Of a stretch of 64,000 nucleotides of DNA, positions 49,344-58,742 are shown piece after piece. Position numbers and translations under genes: made by a program. The DNA is from Streptomyces sp. NBC_01217. GTDB taxonomy: Bacteria > Actinomycetota > Actinomycetes > Streptomycetales > Streptomycetaceae. The DNA lies in the NCBI RefSeq assembly GCF_035994185.1, contig NZ_CP108538.1, positions 4,441,501-4,505,500 on the forward strand, written 5' to 3'. The notes beneath the pieces are model-generated. The model was given only the letters and a program-made list of their open reading frames with translations. It did not search any database and had not been told where the DNA came from. Within the stretch, counting starts at the first letter, position 1, and each line of letters opens with the position of its first letter.

Positions 49344-50321
49344 ATGAACAAGGGCACGCAAACTGGCCTGGGACTCGTCACGGCCGGGCTCATCACCGGT
49401 GTCGCCATGCTGACTACGTTCGGAGGGGCCGACAGCGCCTCCGCGCAGGAAGCCGGTCCGGGTGGCGGCATCACGACGGACGCTCCCGTGCCGGGCTGGG
49501 TCCGTGAGCTGATCAACAAGCACGCGGGCGAGTGCCCGCAGGTCACAGCCTCGCTCCTGGCGGCTCAGCTCTACACGGAAAGCCACTTCAACTCCGGCGC
49601 GACGTCACCCGTCGGCGCTCTCGGGATCGCCCAGTTCATGCCGGGGACCTGGGCCCAGCACGGCAAGGACGGCGATGGCGACGGAGTCAAGGACGTCCGC
49701 AACCCCGCCGACGCCATCGCCGCGCAAGCCGCGTACGACTGCACCTTGGCCGACGAGGTCAAGAAGGTACCGGGCGACTCGACGGACAACATGCTGGCCG
49801 CGTACAACGCGGGCGGCGGCGCGGTGATCAAGTACGGCGGTATCCCCCCGTACCCCGAGACCCGCAACTACGTGCGCAGCATCCGCGCTCTGGCCTCGAA
49901 ATGGGCCGACGCCGTAAGCCCGGACGCACCGGCCGGCAAGGGCGCCGCCCGCGCGATCTCGGCCGCGAAGACGGCTCTGGGCACTTGGTACCGGTGGGGC
50001 GGCAGTTGCGTCATGCCGTACGAGGGTGTGGGCGGCTGTGACTGCTCCTCGCTTACCAAGATGGCCTGGTCAGCGGCGGGAGTGAACCTGCCGCGAACCA
50101 CGTACGACCAGGTCCACGCCGGGACCGCCGTCAAGGCCGTCTCCCAACTCGTCCCGGGTGACCTGCTGTTCAGCGTCCCCGGCAGCGCCGGCCCTGAGCA
50201 CGTCGGCATGTACATCGGCGGCGGCCAGGTCATTGACGCACCGCGCACCGGGGCTCAGGTGCGGATCAAGCCGCTCAGCTACTGGAAACCGCAGATCATC
50301 GCGATGCGGCACGTCGGCTAA
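49344..50321 (+). CDS. Bifunctional cell-wall hydrolase: lytic transglycosylase plus NlpC/P60
   Basis: This 325-residue protein has a signal-anchor (GLGLVTAGLITGVAMLTTFG). A lytic transglycosylase (SLT) domain follows with catalytic Glu in LYTESHFNSGATSPVGALG, plus IAQFMPGTWAQHGKDGDGDG and AYNAGGGAVIKYG. The C-terminal NlpC/P60 domain has the catalytic Cys in GGCDCSSLTKMAW and His in GPEHVGMYIG. It works like VirB1 in opening peptidoglycan for the transfer apparatus. ATG 49344 lies 10 bases after the lipoprotein gene. Confidence 0.9.
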   Translation: MNKGTQTGLGLVTAGLITGVAMLTTFGGADSASAQEAGPGGGITTDAPVPGWVRELINKHAGECPQVTASLLAAQLYTESHFNSGATSPVGALGIAQFMPGTWAQHGKDGDGDGVKDVRNPADAIAAQAAYDCTLADEVKKVPGDSTDNMLAAYNAGGGAVIKYGGIPPYPETRNYVRSIRALASKWADAVSPDAPAGKGAARAISAAKTALGTWYRWGGSCVMPYEGVGGCDCSSLTKMAWSAAGVNLPRTTYDQVHAGTAVKAVSQLVPGDLLFSVPGSAGPEHVGMYIGGGQVIDAPRTGAQVRIKPLSYWKPQIIAMRHVG

Positions 50322-50371
50322 TCACGCCAAAACATCCCAAACCATTCCTCACAGCACCAAGGGGCTGAACC

Positions 50372-50710
50372 ATGCACAACCTCCTTTCTGCCGCTGCCGA
50401 TCCCTCCCTGCACACGACCCTCGCCGCCGGAGCCGATGTCGTGTCCGGCGTGAAGCCGGACTGGGGCCCCTTCGGGAAGCTCGGCGGCACGGCGAAGGTC
50501 ATCCTGGGTGTCATCGCCGCCGTCGTCCTCGTCGTCGGCGCCGGTGCCTTCCTCGCCGGTGTCGGCAAGTCGAAGGGGTGGTTCGGCGAGGGCCACTCCA
50601 CGATGGACAGCTCGCGCGGCAAGGGCATGATGGTCGGCGGCCTGACCTGCGTCTTCCTCGTAGCCAGCTTCGGCACCATCTTCGCCATCACGTACGGCAT
50701 GGGTGTGTGA
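50372..50710 (+). CDS. Small two-helix membrane protein, VirB2-like position
   Basis: This 112-residue protein has two hydrophobic stretches (about residues 39-62, AKVILGVIAAVVLVVGAGAF, and about 86-107, GMMVGGLTCVFLVASFGTIF) joined by a short loop with GKSKGWFGEGH. The size and topology match VirB2/TrbC-type pilin-like subunits or the small membrane proteins of actinobacterial T4SS, though sequence identity is not evident. The start ATG 50372 has AAGGGGC upstream. It is encoded 51 bases after the hydrolase and 3 bases before the TcpC-like gene. Confidence 0.65.
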   Translation: MHNLLSAAADPSLHTTLAAGADVVSGVKPDWGPFGKLGGTAKVILGVIAAVVLVVGAGAFLAGVGKSKGWFGEGHSTMDSSRGKGMMVGGLTCVFLVASFGTIFAITYGMGV

Positions 50711-50713
50711 CCC

Positions 50714-52024
50714 ATGCCTATCCGATCCCGGAGGAACGTTTCCTCCTCGAAAGCCAGCGGAGCGCGCCGCTCGTCGGCCAAGCTCTGGGGCATCGCGGCC
50801 GGCGGCGCGGCCGTGGTCACCGCGGCCGGGGTGGTCGTCAGCATGACGACGGGCACCCCTCCGGCCACGGCCCCCTCCGCGTCGGCACCCGCCCACTCGG
50901 CTCCGCAGGCGAGCGGGGAAGGCGTGCGGGAGCTGCACGGCGTCCCCGTCGGCTACCCGCACACTCGATCCGGCGCCAAGGCGGCAGCGGCCAACTACAC
51001 GACGGTCAGCGGGAGCTCGCAGTTCCTCACAGACAAGGACGCGCGGCACCGTGCGGTGGCAGTTATGGCGGCCAAGGGCTCGGCTGATGCGGCGGTGAAG
51101 AAGGCCGACCACGCTGCCGAGGACGTGGTCGGCTCCCTGCGGGGCGACACCTCCAAGGTCTCCGTCAAGAAGACCGTCGCGCGTACCGGTGTCCTCTCGG
51201 CGCATGTCCTGGGCTTCGACGCCCACGGGGCGATGGTGCGGCTATGGACGACGACGGTTCGCGGCAGCGCGGCCGGGCACGCGACACCGAAGACGGGTTT
51301 CCAGTCGGTGACGGTCACGCTCACCTGGGAGTCCAATGACTGGAAGCTGAAGGACAGTTCGGCCTCGACGGGATTGGTCGCTCCGATCGACGTGCGGCAG
51401 GCGTCCAACGTGCCGGGCGACTTCTCGGACTACGTTCCGGCCGCTGCAGAAGACCCCGTGCTGAGCGGCAGCGAAGACCGAAGTGGATTCCCGGCCCCGT
51501 ACGGGCACAACGAGCGCGGGGCGCGTGCCGCCGCCGTTAGCGCCACCATGCTCTACGGCGACCCTCGGTTCTTCACCGACGAGGGCTGGCGGCACCGGAT
51601 GCTGGCGGCCACCGCTGCGTCGAGCGTGCTGCACTCGGTCACCTCGGACACCGACTCGACGGCTCGTCTGGTCATGGAGAACCGCGGTGTCGGCGCGGAC
51701 GGGACGACCGCCGACGGCAGCGAACTGATCACGCGGACTGCGGCGCTCGCCACCCGTTCGATCTCGTACTCCGACCAGGCCGCGAGCATCGAGCTGTGGA
51801 CGGCGTCGGTGGGCGGCGTCGCCGGGAAGGACGAGACGCAGCGCCCGCAGGTCGCCTTCCTGCGCATGACCGTGGATCTCGTCTGGGAGGAAGGCACTTG
51901 GAAGACGACGGCCGTCACGCCGTCTGAACCGCTCGTGCCGTCGCCGCCGGCCATGCAGGAGGCGGACCCGGCCGACAGCTTCGCGGACGTGGGGGGTGCC
52001 AGCAATGCGCCTGCGACTGCGTGA
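50714..52024 (+). CDS. TcpC/VirB8-like conjugation protein
   Basis: This 436-residue protein has a basic cytoplasmic start, one membrane helix (about residues 24-44, LWGIAAGGAAVVTAAGVVVS) and two tandem extracytoplasmic domains of similar pattern: ANYTTVSGSSQFLTDKDARH ... VRLWTTTVRGS, and AVSATMLYGDPRFFTDEGWR ... IELWTASVGGV. This double NTF2-like layout fits TcpC/VirB8 scaffold proteins. ATG 50714 is a good fit. The gene overlaps the following TrbL-like gene by 20 bases. Confidence 0.72.
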   Translation: MPIRSRRNVSSSKASGARRSSAKLWGIAAGGAAVVTAAGVVVSMTTGTPPATAPSASAPAHSAPQASGEGVRELHGVPVGYPHTRSGAKAAAANYTTVSGSSQFLTDKDARHRAVAVMAAKGSADAAVKKADHAAEDVVGSLRGDTSKVSVKKTVARTGVLSAHVLGFDAHGAMVRLWTTTVRGSAAGHATPKTGFQSVTVTLTWESNDWKLKDSSASTGLVAPIDVRQASNVPGDFSDYVPAAAEDPVLSGSEDRSGFPAPYGHNERGARAAAVSATMLYGDPRFFTDEGWRHRMLAATAASSVLHSVTSDTDSTARLVMENRGVGADGTTADGSELITRTAALATRSISYSDQAASIELWTASVGGVAGKDETQRPQVAFLRMTVDLVWEEGTWKTTAVTPSEPLVPSPPAMQEADPADSFADVGGASNAPATA

Positions 52025-53642
52025 CGATGCCCCCGGCCTGTTGACCATCGAGCGGGGAACCCCAGGCCGCTGGCGCCGCCGCCTCCAGGCGGTGGCCATG
52101 GTCAACGTGATCATCGGGTTCGTGTTCGTGCCCTCGGCGGTGGCCAACCCCTTCTGCTACATCCCGATGGTGTGCGAGGCGAAGGCGGCCATCGACTTCG
52201 TCAAGGACCCGCTGGGGTTCCTGCTCCAGAAGCTCACCGAGGCGAACATCTGGTTCCTGCGCAAGATGCTGGAGCTGATCCAGAACACGACGAAGATCGA
52301 CCTCACGAGCCCCGGCTTCCTGAAGCAGTACGCGATCATTTTCGCGGCCTCCAGCCTGCTCACCGTGGCCCTCTGGTTGATCGCCGTGGCCAAGCGGGCG
52401 GTCCGCGGAGTCGCCCTGACCACCGCTGTGTCCGAGGCGATCGGCTTCCTGCTCCTCCAGTTCGTGGTCAACGCCATGACGCCGGGCGCAATCGCACTGC
52501 TGATGAAGGCCATTGACGAAGTCACGGCCATCTTCGAGCCGTACGCGACGAGCAACTTCAAGCCGTTCCTGGAGAACATCCTCAAGGTCATGGCAGCCAA
52601 CCCCACGGAGGGCGTGGGACAGCTGCTGGTCGTCAACCTCATCATGATGTGCGGCGCCCTGCTGATGTGGATCGAGCTGCTGATCCGCAGCGCGGCCATC
52701 TACGTGGCCGTCGCGCTCGGGCCGATCGTCAACGCCGGGCTGGTCGATCGCGACCTGTGGGGCAAGTCGAAGAAGTGGTTCGGTGCCATCTTCGCTATCG
52801 GGCTGAGTAAACCGATCTTGTTCGCCCTGCTGGGCCTCGGCGGCGCGATCCTCAGCGACACCTCGGGGAGCATGTCCGACGCGGTCTCCAAGACCCTGGT
52901 CGGCGCGCTGATTCTCCTGCTCGCCGTCTTCGCGTCCGCCACGCTCTACAAGTGGGTGCCCGCCTTCGGCGACGAGATGGCCAGCCTCCACCACGACCGG
53001 AAGAGTGCACAGTCCTCCGGCCCAGCCGCAGCGGTCGACGGCCCCGCCCAGCACGCCAACAGGGCGATGGGCGCTCGTGTCCAAGACTCCTTGGTCGGCG
53101 GCTCCAAGAGCGCTGGCGCCAAGACCGCTGGCGCGAAGATGGGAGGCGGAACTGCTGTGGCCGGACCGGTCGCGGCCGGGGCCGCCGTTGCCAAGGCCGG
53201 CGTCGACATGGCGAAGAACAAGGCCACCAGTTCCCCGGGCGCGCAGGGGACCGACGCCGCAGGCGGCGGCAAGCCCGAACAGTCCGAAGGCCAGCAGGGC
53301 GGCGACCACTCCGCCGGTACGTCCGGCGCACCGGACGCCGCTCGTCCCCAGGGAGCGACCTCCGACCCGGTCGTCAGCTCTTCTCCGGACTGGTCCTCGG
53401 CCGGCGGCCACGCCTCGGCCGGACACCCGCCGGGAGCCGACGGGGCGCCGAGCACGGCTCAGCCGCCCTCGCCGCCGTCGCCCGGCCCGGGAACCTCGGG
53501 CCCGACGCCGCCCGCCTTCCCCTCCTCCGCATCAGGAACCACCTCGGGCTCCGGTCCCTCCGCCACGCCCCCGCCTCCGCCTCCATCGCGGCCCGCGGGC
53601 GGCCAGGCACCCGGACGACCGAACCCCAGCAAGGATCAGTGA
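52005..53642 (+). CDS. VirB6/TrbL-like polytopic channel protein
   Basis: This 545-residue protein has a signal-like start, then NPFCYIPMVCEAKAAIDFVK and about seven membrane helices up to residue 310 (for example LLVVNLIMMCGALLMWIELL and AIFAIGLSKPILFALLGLGG). This is the VirB6/TrbL pattern of an inner-membrane channel component. The C-terminal 220 residues are Ala/Gly/Pro-rich and likely disordered. ATG 52005 overlaps the end of the TcpC-like gene. The next gene starts 6 bases after its stop. Confidence 0.78.
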   Translation: MRLRLRDDAPGLLTIERGTPGRWRRRLQAVAMVNVIIGFVFVPSAVANPFCYIPMVCEAKAAIDFVKDPLGFLLQKLTEANIWFLRKMLELIQNTTKIDLTSPGFLKQYAIIFAASSLLTVALWLIAVAKRAVRGVALTTAVSEAIGFLLLQFVVNAMTPGAIALLMKAIDEVTAIFEPYATSNFKPFLENILKVMAANPTEGVGQLLVVNLIMMCGALLMWIELLIRSAAIYVAVALGPIVNAGLVDRDLWGKSKKWFGAIFAIGLSKPILFALLGLGGAILSDTSGSMSDAVSKTLVGALILLLAVFASATLYKWVPAFGDEMASLHHDRKSAQSSGPAAAVDGPAQHANRAMGARVQDSLVGGSKSAGAKTAGAKMGGGTAVAGPVAAGAAVAKAGVDMAKNKATSSPGAQGTDAAGGGKPEQSEGQQGGDHSAGTSGAPDAARPQGATSDPVVSSSPDWSSAGGHASAGHPPGADGAPSTAQPPSPPSPGPGTSGPTPPAFPSSASGTTSGSGPSATPPPPPPSRPAGGQAPGRPNPSKDQ

Positions 53643-53648
53643 CCCCCC

Positions 53649-55175
53649 ATGTCGACTCGTACGTATCAGTTCGGAAAGCACCGCCCCACCGGCCTGGTGG
53701 GCCGCCGCGACCTCGGCGAACAGGTCGTCCTCGGCGGCGGCGCCGTCACCGGCATCCTGTTCGGCTACCTCTTCAACGGCGTGACGGCCATCGCCGCGAC
53801 GAGCCTGGTCCTGCCAATCCTGCTCGCCCTGGTCATCGTGTACGCCCCGTACCGGCCCAAGGGCACTTCCCAGCGGCGCACCCTCTACCGCTGGTGGCGA
53901 ATCAACCGCTACCACCGCAAGGCGCTCCGCCGTACCGGCGGCGTGTGGGTGTCCCCGGCTGTCGAGGCCGGCGTGCGTGCCAATGGCACGCCCCCGGACG
54001 CCGCTCTTGTGGAGCCGGAAGGCGTCACGGGCATGACGTGGGTGCCGGTCACGGTCCGCGGTCAGCAGGCCGTCGTGGTCCTCCAGCCGGAGGCCGGGTG
54101 CGTCACAGCCACTCTGGAGATCGCCTCGCCCGGCCTCGGCGGCAAGGAAGTCGGTGAGCAGATCGTGGCCCTGGAGCGCTGGGGCGAACTCCTCGACGCC
54201 TTCGGGAACGTCGAAGAACACCCGGTGAAGCGCATCCAGGTCCTGGCCCGGCAGATGAAGTCGGACCCCTACGCCCACCAGCGTTACATCGCGCAGCGCG
54301 ACGAGTCGACCGCGACGACGGACGCCCCGCAGTGGCTGAAGGACTCGTACGACGTACTGGCCAACGCCGTCTCCACCAGCGCCGAGGAGCACCGCTACTA
54401 CATCACCATCCACGCCCGGTTCACCCGCGACCTGGCGGCCGAGGGTGCCGCCCGCGGTACTGGTGACGAAGGCATCGCCGCCGCCATGGCCGCGTACCTG
54501 GATGAGCTGTGGTCCCGCGCGGAGGACGCCGACCTCTCCGTGATCGCGCCCCTGGACGAAGGCCGGATGACCGCGTTCATCCGCAACTCCTACGACCCTG
54601 ACCACGCCATCTGGGACACCGACCTCCGACAGGCGCACGCCTTCCCCCGCAACGTCGACGTCCGCGACGGCGCCCACGTTGCCACCCGCGCGGCAGGCTC
54701 CACGGACAGCTGGTACCACGCCACGGCCGCCGTCGTCGGATGGCCCACGACCCCCGTCGGCCCCGACTTCCTCTCGCCTCTGCTGATCGGGATGCCCGAC
54801 GTCATCCGCACCATCTCGATCACGCAGCAGCTCGAACCCAACGACAAGGCCGTGGAGCGGATGCTCGCGGAGGACACGAACAACCAGGCCGAGATCGACC
54901 GCGACCGTAAGCGCGGCAAGAACATCGACCCGCGCGACCAGATCGCCGCCAGTGCTACCGGATCACGAGGCATGACCCTGGCCTCCTCCGGCGCGGCCGG
55001 CTCCGCCGTCGTCGGCTACATCACCATCTCCTCGCGCAGCGCCGAAGAGCTGGAGCGCACCAAGCGCACCACCGCCTCCCGCGCCCGCAACGCACACCTG
55101 CGGATCGAATGGCTCGACCTCGAACACGCCCGCGCCTTCGCAACGACCCTGCCCCTCGCCGGAGGCATCAAGTGA
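53649..55175 (+). CDS. SCO6880-family conjugation membrane protein
   Basis: This 508-residue protein starts with RTYQFGKHRPTGLVGRRDLG and two membrane helices (VVLGGGAVTGILFGYLF and ATSLVLPILLALVIVYAP). A long cytoplasmic part follows (GVWVSPAVEAGVRANG ... GMTWVPVTVRGQQAVVVLQP ... YRYYITIHARFTRDLA). It matches the SCO6880 family, a VirB3/VirB4-N-like component found in Streptomyces conjugation loci. Its 3' end overlaps the VirB4-like ATPase start (GTGA), so the two are likely two halves of a VirB4-type machine. Confidence 0.82.
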   Translation: MSTRTYQFGKHRPTGLVGRRDLGEQVVLGGGAVTGILFGYLFNGVTAIAATSLVLPILLALVIVYAPYRPKGTSQRRTLYRWWRINRYHRKALRRTGGVWVSPAVEAGVRANGTPPDAALVEPEGVTGMTWVPVTVRGQQAVVVLQPEAGCVTATLEIASPGLGGKEVGEQIVALERWGELLDAFGNVEEHPVKRIQVLARQMKSDPYAHQRYIAQRDESTATTDAPQWLKDSYDVLANAVSTSAEEHRYYITIHARFTRDLAAEGAARGTGDEGIAAAMAAYLDELWSRAEDADLSVIAPLDEGRMTAFIRNSYDPDHAIWDTDLRQAHAFPRNVDVRDGAHVATRAAGSTDSWYHATAAVVGWPTTPVGPDFLSPLLIGMPDVIRTISITQQLEPNDKAVERMLAEDTNNQAEIDRDRKRGKNIDPRDQIAASATGSRGMTLASSGAAGSAVVGYITISSRSAEELERTKRTTASRARNAHLRIEWLDLEHARAFATTLPLAGGIK

Positions 55176-56608
55176 CAGACCTCCTCGACCTCGCCCCGCT
55201 GTCGCCGATGCACGAGACGGTGCGCCGTCCCCTCTACACCGAGACGACCACCAGCCAGGCCCTGTACCTGCCCATCGCACCGCCGACCCTCGGCACGGCA
55301 GGCGCGATCATCGGCCGGGAGCTGTATTCGGGCAAAGCGTTCATCTACTGCCCGTTCTCGGCGTTCGGCGACGGCCTGCCCGGCGGCAACATGATCGTCA
55401 TGGGGGACACGGGCCGGGGGAAGTCGGCCCTGACCAAGACGTACGCGGCCCGGCAGATCCGCCTCGGGCGTCAGGTCGTCGTCCTCGACACCAAGGAGCA
55501 GAAGGAGCGCGAAGAAGGCGAGTGGGCCGCGCTCGGCCGCTCGCTGACTGGCAAGGCCCCGGTGAAGTTCGCGCCCGGCGGCGGCCGTGATGCCTCGTGC
55601 ATTAACCCGATGGACCCGGCCATCGCGGGCAAGCGGCAAGTCGAGCTGGTGCGCACGATCGTTGAACTGGGTCTCGGCAAGGCCCTGGACGAGTTCGCCG
55701 GCTCTGCCCTGCGGATCGCGATCCGCAGGGCCCACCAGAGGGCGGGAGAACTCGGCCGCACCCCGGTCCTGGCCGACGTCGCCGCCGCGCTGCGGTCCCC
55801 GGAGGAGTCCGACGCGACGGCCAAGAAGCGTACGCGGGACGAACTTCTCGGTGACGGCCTGGAGGCGTCCTACGTCCTGGACCGGCTCTGCGGCAGCGAG
55901 CAGGACGCGACCGGCGACCTGACGGGCATGCTCGACGGCCCCACCAGCCTGGGTGTGGACCTCGATGCCGACATGATCGTCTTCGACCTGACCAAGGTCC
56001 CCTCCGGCGGCGTCGCCATGACCATCCTCGTCGCCGTGATCTCGGTCTTCCTCGAAGAGGTCTGGCTGCGCCCGCTGTGCGAATGCGGAACAGAGCCGGG
56101 GCAGCACGACCGGGTCGTAGTCGACGCGAACTCCGGAGCCTGGGAGCTGGGGCCGAACCCCGGCTCCGGCTGCCGCCGCTACACGCAGCGCAAGCGCATC
56201 CTCGTCTGCGAGGAGGCATGGCACATCCTCGGGACGCCCCAACTCGCCTCGCTGCTGGAGAAGTTCCTCAAGTTTGCTCGCGGCTACGGGCTGTCCTGCA
56301 TCTTCATCGTCCATCACCTGTCGGACATCGACGACAGCCCGGAGACCCAAGCGGCCCTGAAGATGGCCGACACCATCGTGATCTACAGCCAGAAGAAGGC
56401 CGAGGCGGAAGCGACGGTGTCCCGGCTGGGCCTGCCGTCCTGGACGGCCGAGCACATCATGCGCCTGCGCCGCGGGATCGCGCTGTGGAAGGTCGGCGAA
56501 GTGATCTACCCGGGCGTCCAACACCTCTTGGTCGAGGCCGAACAGCACCTGTGCTTCTCCTCCGGCTCGATGACCGACCTGCCCAGCACCTCCCCGGACG
56601 CCGAATGA
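55172..56608 (+). CDS. VirB4-like T4SS ATPase
   Basis: This 478-residue ATPase has Walker A VMGDTGRGKSALTKTYAARQ, then LGRQVVVLDTKEQ and Walker B KRILVCEEAWHILG. Further VirB4/TraC-type motifs are ADMIVFDLTKVPSGGVAMTI and GLSCIFIVHHLSDIDD. It should power assembly or substrate entry into the transfer channel. The start is GTG 55172, overlapping the SCO6880 gene by 4 bases. The N-terminus is short relative to classic VirB4, agreeing with the missing part being supplied by the SCO6880-family protein. Confidence 0.88.
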   Translation: MTDLLDLAPLSPMHETVRRPLYTETTTSQALYLPIAPPTLGTAGAIIGRELYSGKAFIYCPFSAFGDGLPGGNMIVMGDTGRGKSALTKTYAARQIRLGRQVVVLDTKEQKEREEGEWAALGRSLTGKAPVKFAPGGGRDASCINPMDPAIAGKRQVELVRTIVELGLGKALDEFAGSALRIAIRRAHQRAGELGRTPVLADVAAALRSPEESDATAKKRTRDELLGDGLEASYVLDRLCGSEQDATGDLTGMLDGPTSLGVDLDADMIVFDLTKVPSGGVAMTILVAVISVFLEEVWLRPLCECGTEPGQHDRVVVDANSGAWELGPNPGSGCRRYTQRKRILVCEEAWHILGTPQLASLLEKFLKFARGYGLSCIFIVHHLSDIDDSPETQAALKMADTIVIYSQKKAEAEATVSRLGLPSWTAEHIMRLRRGIALWKVGEVIYPGVQHLLVEAEQHLCFSSGSMTDLPSTSPDAE

Positions 56609-56991
56609 GCGGATACCGCCACCTTTCTGCCGCCGACCCCTTTCACGCAGACTCGGAACGAGCCCTCGCCATGACCGTCACCACCGACCACACCACGCTT
56701 CCCGCCGACGAACGCGCGGTGCGACAGGACATCGACCAGCTGCACGCCGAAGCGCTCGACCTCGCCCGGCGCATGAAAGAACTGGCCCTCGTGCTGGACC
56801 ACGGCGACTGCTCCGCCGCTGGAGGACGCGTACGTACGGCCGTCGCCCACATCTGGCGAGCCGCAGAAGACCTGCACAGCGCCTTCCACACCGCGCCCCC
56901 GCGCTGTGCCGGGCCCGACGCGTCGATGTCGCGGCTGTGCGGCCGGCGGATGCGCTACCTGGCGGCCCGCGTCGCCCGGAGGGCCGAGTAA
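56605..56991 (+). CDS. Small helical protein of the transfer operon
   Basis: This 128-residue protein has a coiled-coil-like centre (DIDQLHAEALDLARRMKELA, LVLDHGDCSAAGGRVRTAVA) and a Cys/Arg-rich tail (SMSRLCGRRMRYLAARVARR). No family is recognised. ATG 56605 overlaps the ATPase stop; the later ATG 56671 (MTVTTDH) may be the real start. Its stop TAA overlaps the ATG of the next gene, so it is translated within the chain. Confidence 0.55.
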   Translation: MSGYRHLSAADPFHADSERALAMTVTTDHTTLPADERAVRQDIDQLHAEALDLARRMKELALVLDHGDCSAAGGRVRTAVAHIWRAAEDLHSAFHTAPPRCAGPDASMSRLCGRRMRYLAARVARRAE

Positions 56992-57254
56992 TGGACATCA
57001 TGCCCGGCGGCATCTCCCTTGCCCTGTACGCCGTGACGGCCGTGTGCGCGGTAGCCCTGGTGACGCTCTGGTTCCTGCTGAACCGCGGACGGCGCAACGC
57101 CGGATTCGCGAGCAAGGGACAGCTCAAGCGCCAGATGTCGGCCAAAGCAGTCCTGAAGGCCACCGAGATCCGGCCCTCCCTCACCAGCGACGACGGCCAC
57201 CCCAACCGCGCAACCGGGGTGAGCTTCGCGAAGGACCGCTCCGCCGCTCGCTGA
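56991..57254 (+). CDS. Single-helix membrane protein, probable separated TM part of the coupling protein
   Basis: This 87-residue protein has one membrane helix (about 8-28, ISLALYAVTAVCAVALVTLW), then a basic, helical cytoplasmic tail with GQLKRQMSAKAVLKATEIRP. The next gene encodes a coupling-protein ATPase that lacks a membrane helix. The two together would reproduce the normal T4CP layout. ATG 56991 overlaps the upstream stop by 1 base. Confidence 0.65.
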   Translation: MDIMPGGISLALYAVTAVCAVALVTLWFLLNRGRRNAGFASKGQLKRQMSAKAVLKATEIRPSLTSDDGHPNRATGVSFAKDRSAAR

Positions 57255-57293
57255 CCCTCTTTCCTCGTCGCCCACCTCGCTCCGGAGTACGTC

Positions 57294-58742
57294 ATGCACC
57301 ACCCCCTCGATCCTCACGATTTCGGCTACTCGCTGGGCACCTCGCAGCGCCCGAAAGGCGTCGAGCTGTGGTCCCGCGCCGACAAGGCATGCCGGGTCAT
57401 CGGCCCGATGGGCAGCGGAAAGACGCTGCGGTTCTTCGCCCCGCTCGTCCGCCGCTGGGCCGGGCCGGTTCTGGCCACCTCGACCAAGCCCGATCTGGTC
57501 GAACTGACCCTCGACGCGCGGCAGCGGGACGGTCGCCCCGTCGCGGTCTTCGACCCGCAGAACATCGCTCCTAGCCTCCCGCGCTTCCGGTGGACGCCGA
57601 TCAACGGCGCAGCCGACACGGAGGTGGCGATGATGCGCGGGAAGGCGTTCGTCGCGGGCTCGCGCACCCCCAACGGTGCGGCACAGTCCAGCGAGGGCAG
57701 CGCCTTCTACAAGGGGCAGGCGTCCAAGATCCTCGCTGCCTTCTTCCACGCCGCCGCCCTCGACGGCGCCTCGCTCGACTGGGTTCTGCGGTGGGCCCGG
57801 AAGCTGACCGACCCGGCACCCCTCGGCATCCTCAACGCTCACCCGGGCGCTGGCCCCGGCTGGGCGGACATGCTCCGCACGGCCACCACGGGCGACAGCC
57901 GCACCGTCGGCAACACCGCCTCGACCCTCGACGCGGCCCTCGAACCCTTCATGCACCAGTCGGTGATCAACGCCCTTCAGGAAGACGGAGAGGACCCCAC
58001 GGACTTCGGCGCGTTCCTCGACGCCGGGGGCACCCTCTACCTTCTCGGCAAGGACAGCGAGGTGAACAGCGTCGCGCCGCTGACCACCGCGATAGCCGAA
58101 GACCTTCTGGATCTCGCGGAGGCGCACGCCCTCGCGTCCCCGGCCGGGCGGCTCGACCCTGCACTCCTCGCGGCCTTGGACGAGGCGCCGAACATCGCGC
58201 CTATCCCCTCCCTCCGCCAACGCGTCGCCGACGGCCGGGGACGTGGCATCACGGTCGTCTACGGCCTCCAGGCGTGGGCGTCGGCTCGTGCCCGCTTCGG
58301 CGAGGACACCGCCAAGGAGCTGGCGGCCTTCACCAACAACGTCATCGTCCTGCCGGGGGACAAGGACCCCGACTTCCTGAAGGACATGTCCGACCTGTGC
58401 GGTCAGGTCGAGCGAGAACGCACGACGAAGACCACGTCCGGCGGGGACCGTGGCGGCCACTCGACGGCCACGCACATGGCGCTCGAACCCGTCCTTCGAG
58501 GAGACCAAATCAGGGGCCTGCCCCAGGGGCACGCCTTGGTCCTCGCGGACAACCTCCCGCCGATCGTCACCCGGCTCGACGGCATGTGGACCTGGGATTC
58601 CTGGTCCGAGATCGAGGGTCACGTCCGTGACCTTCGAGCCGCCAACGAAGCCGAGCGGACCCGGCGGGCCACCGAGAAGAAGAACCAGGCCAATGCCCAC
58701 GCGGCGGCGTGGGCCGGCCGTGAAGGAGCGGCTGCCGCATGA
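57294..58742 (+). CDS. VirD4/TraD-like coupling ATPase (TraM-recognition type), soluble
   Basis: This 482-residue protein has Walker A CRVIGPMGSGKTLRFFAPLV, then VLATSTKPDLVELT, Walker B LLAALDEAPNIAPIPSL and ATP-dependent core motifs GITVVYGLQAWASARARFG and NNVIVLPGDKDPDFL. These are VirD4/TraG-type coupling-protein features that bring DNA to the channel. No membrane helix is present; an adjacent 87-residue membrane protein may supply it. ATG 57294 lies 39 bases after that gene. The 3' end overlaps the next gene (ATGA). Confidence 0.88.
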   Translation: MHHPLDPHDFGYSLGTSQRPKGVELWSRADKACRVIGPMGSGKTLRFFAPLVRRWAGPVLATSTKPDLVELTLDARQRDGRPVAVFDPQNIAPSLPRFRWTPINGAADTEVAMMRGKAFVAGSRTPNGAAQSSEGSAFYKGQASKILAAFFHAAALDGASLDWVLRWARKLTDPAPLGILNAHPGAGPGWADMLRTATTGDSRTVGNTASTLDAALEPFMHQSVINALQEDGEDPTDFGAFLDAGGTLYLLGKDSEVNSVAPLTTAIAEDLLDLAEAHALASPAGRLDPALLAALDEAPNIAPIPSLRQRVADGRGRGITVVYGLQAWASARARFGEDTAKELAAFTNNVIVLPGDKDPDFLKDMSDLCGQVERERTTKTTSGGDRGGHSTATHMALEPVLRGDQIRGLPQGHALVLADNLPPIVTRLDGMWTWDSWSEIEGHVRDLRAANEAERTRRATEKKNQANAHAAAWAGREGAAAA

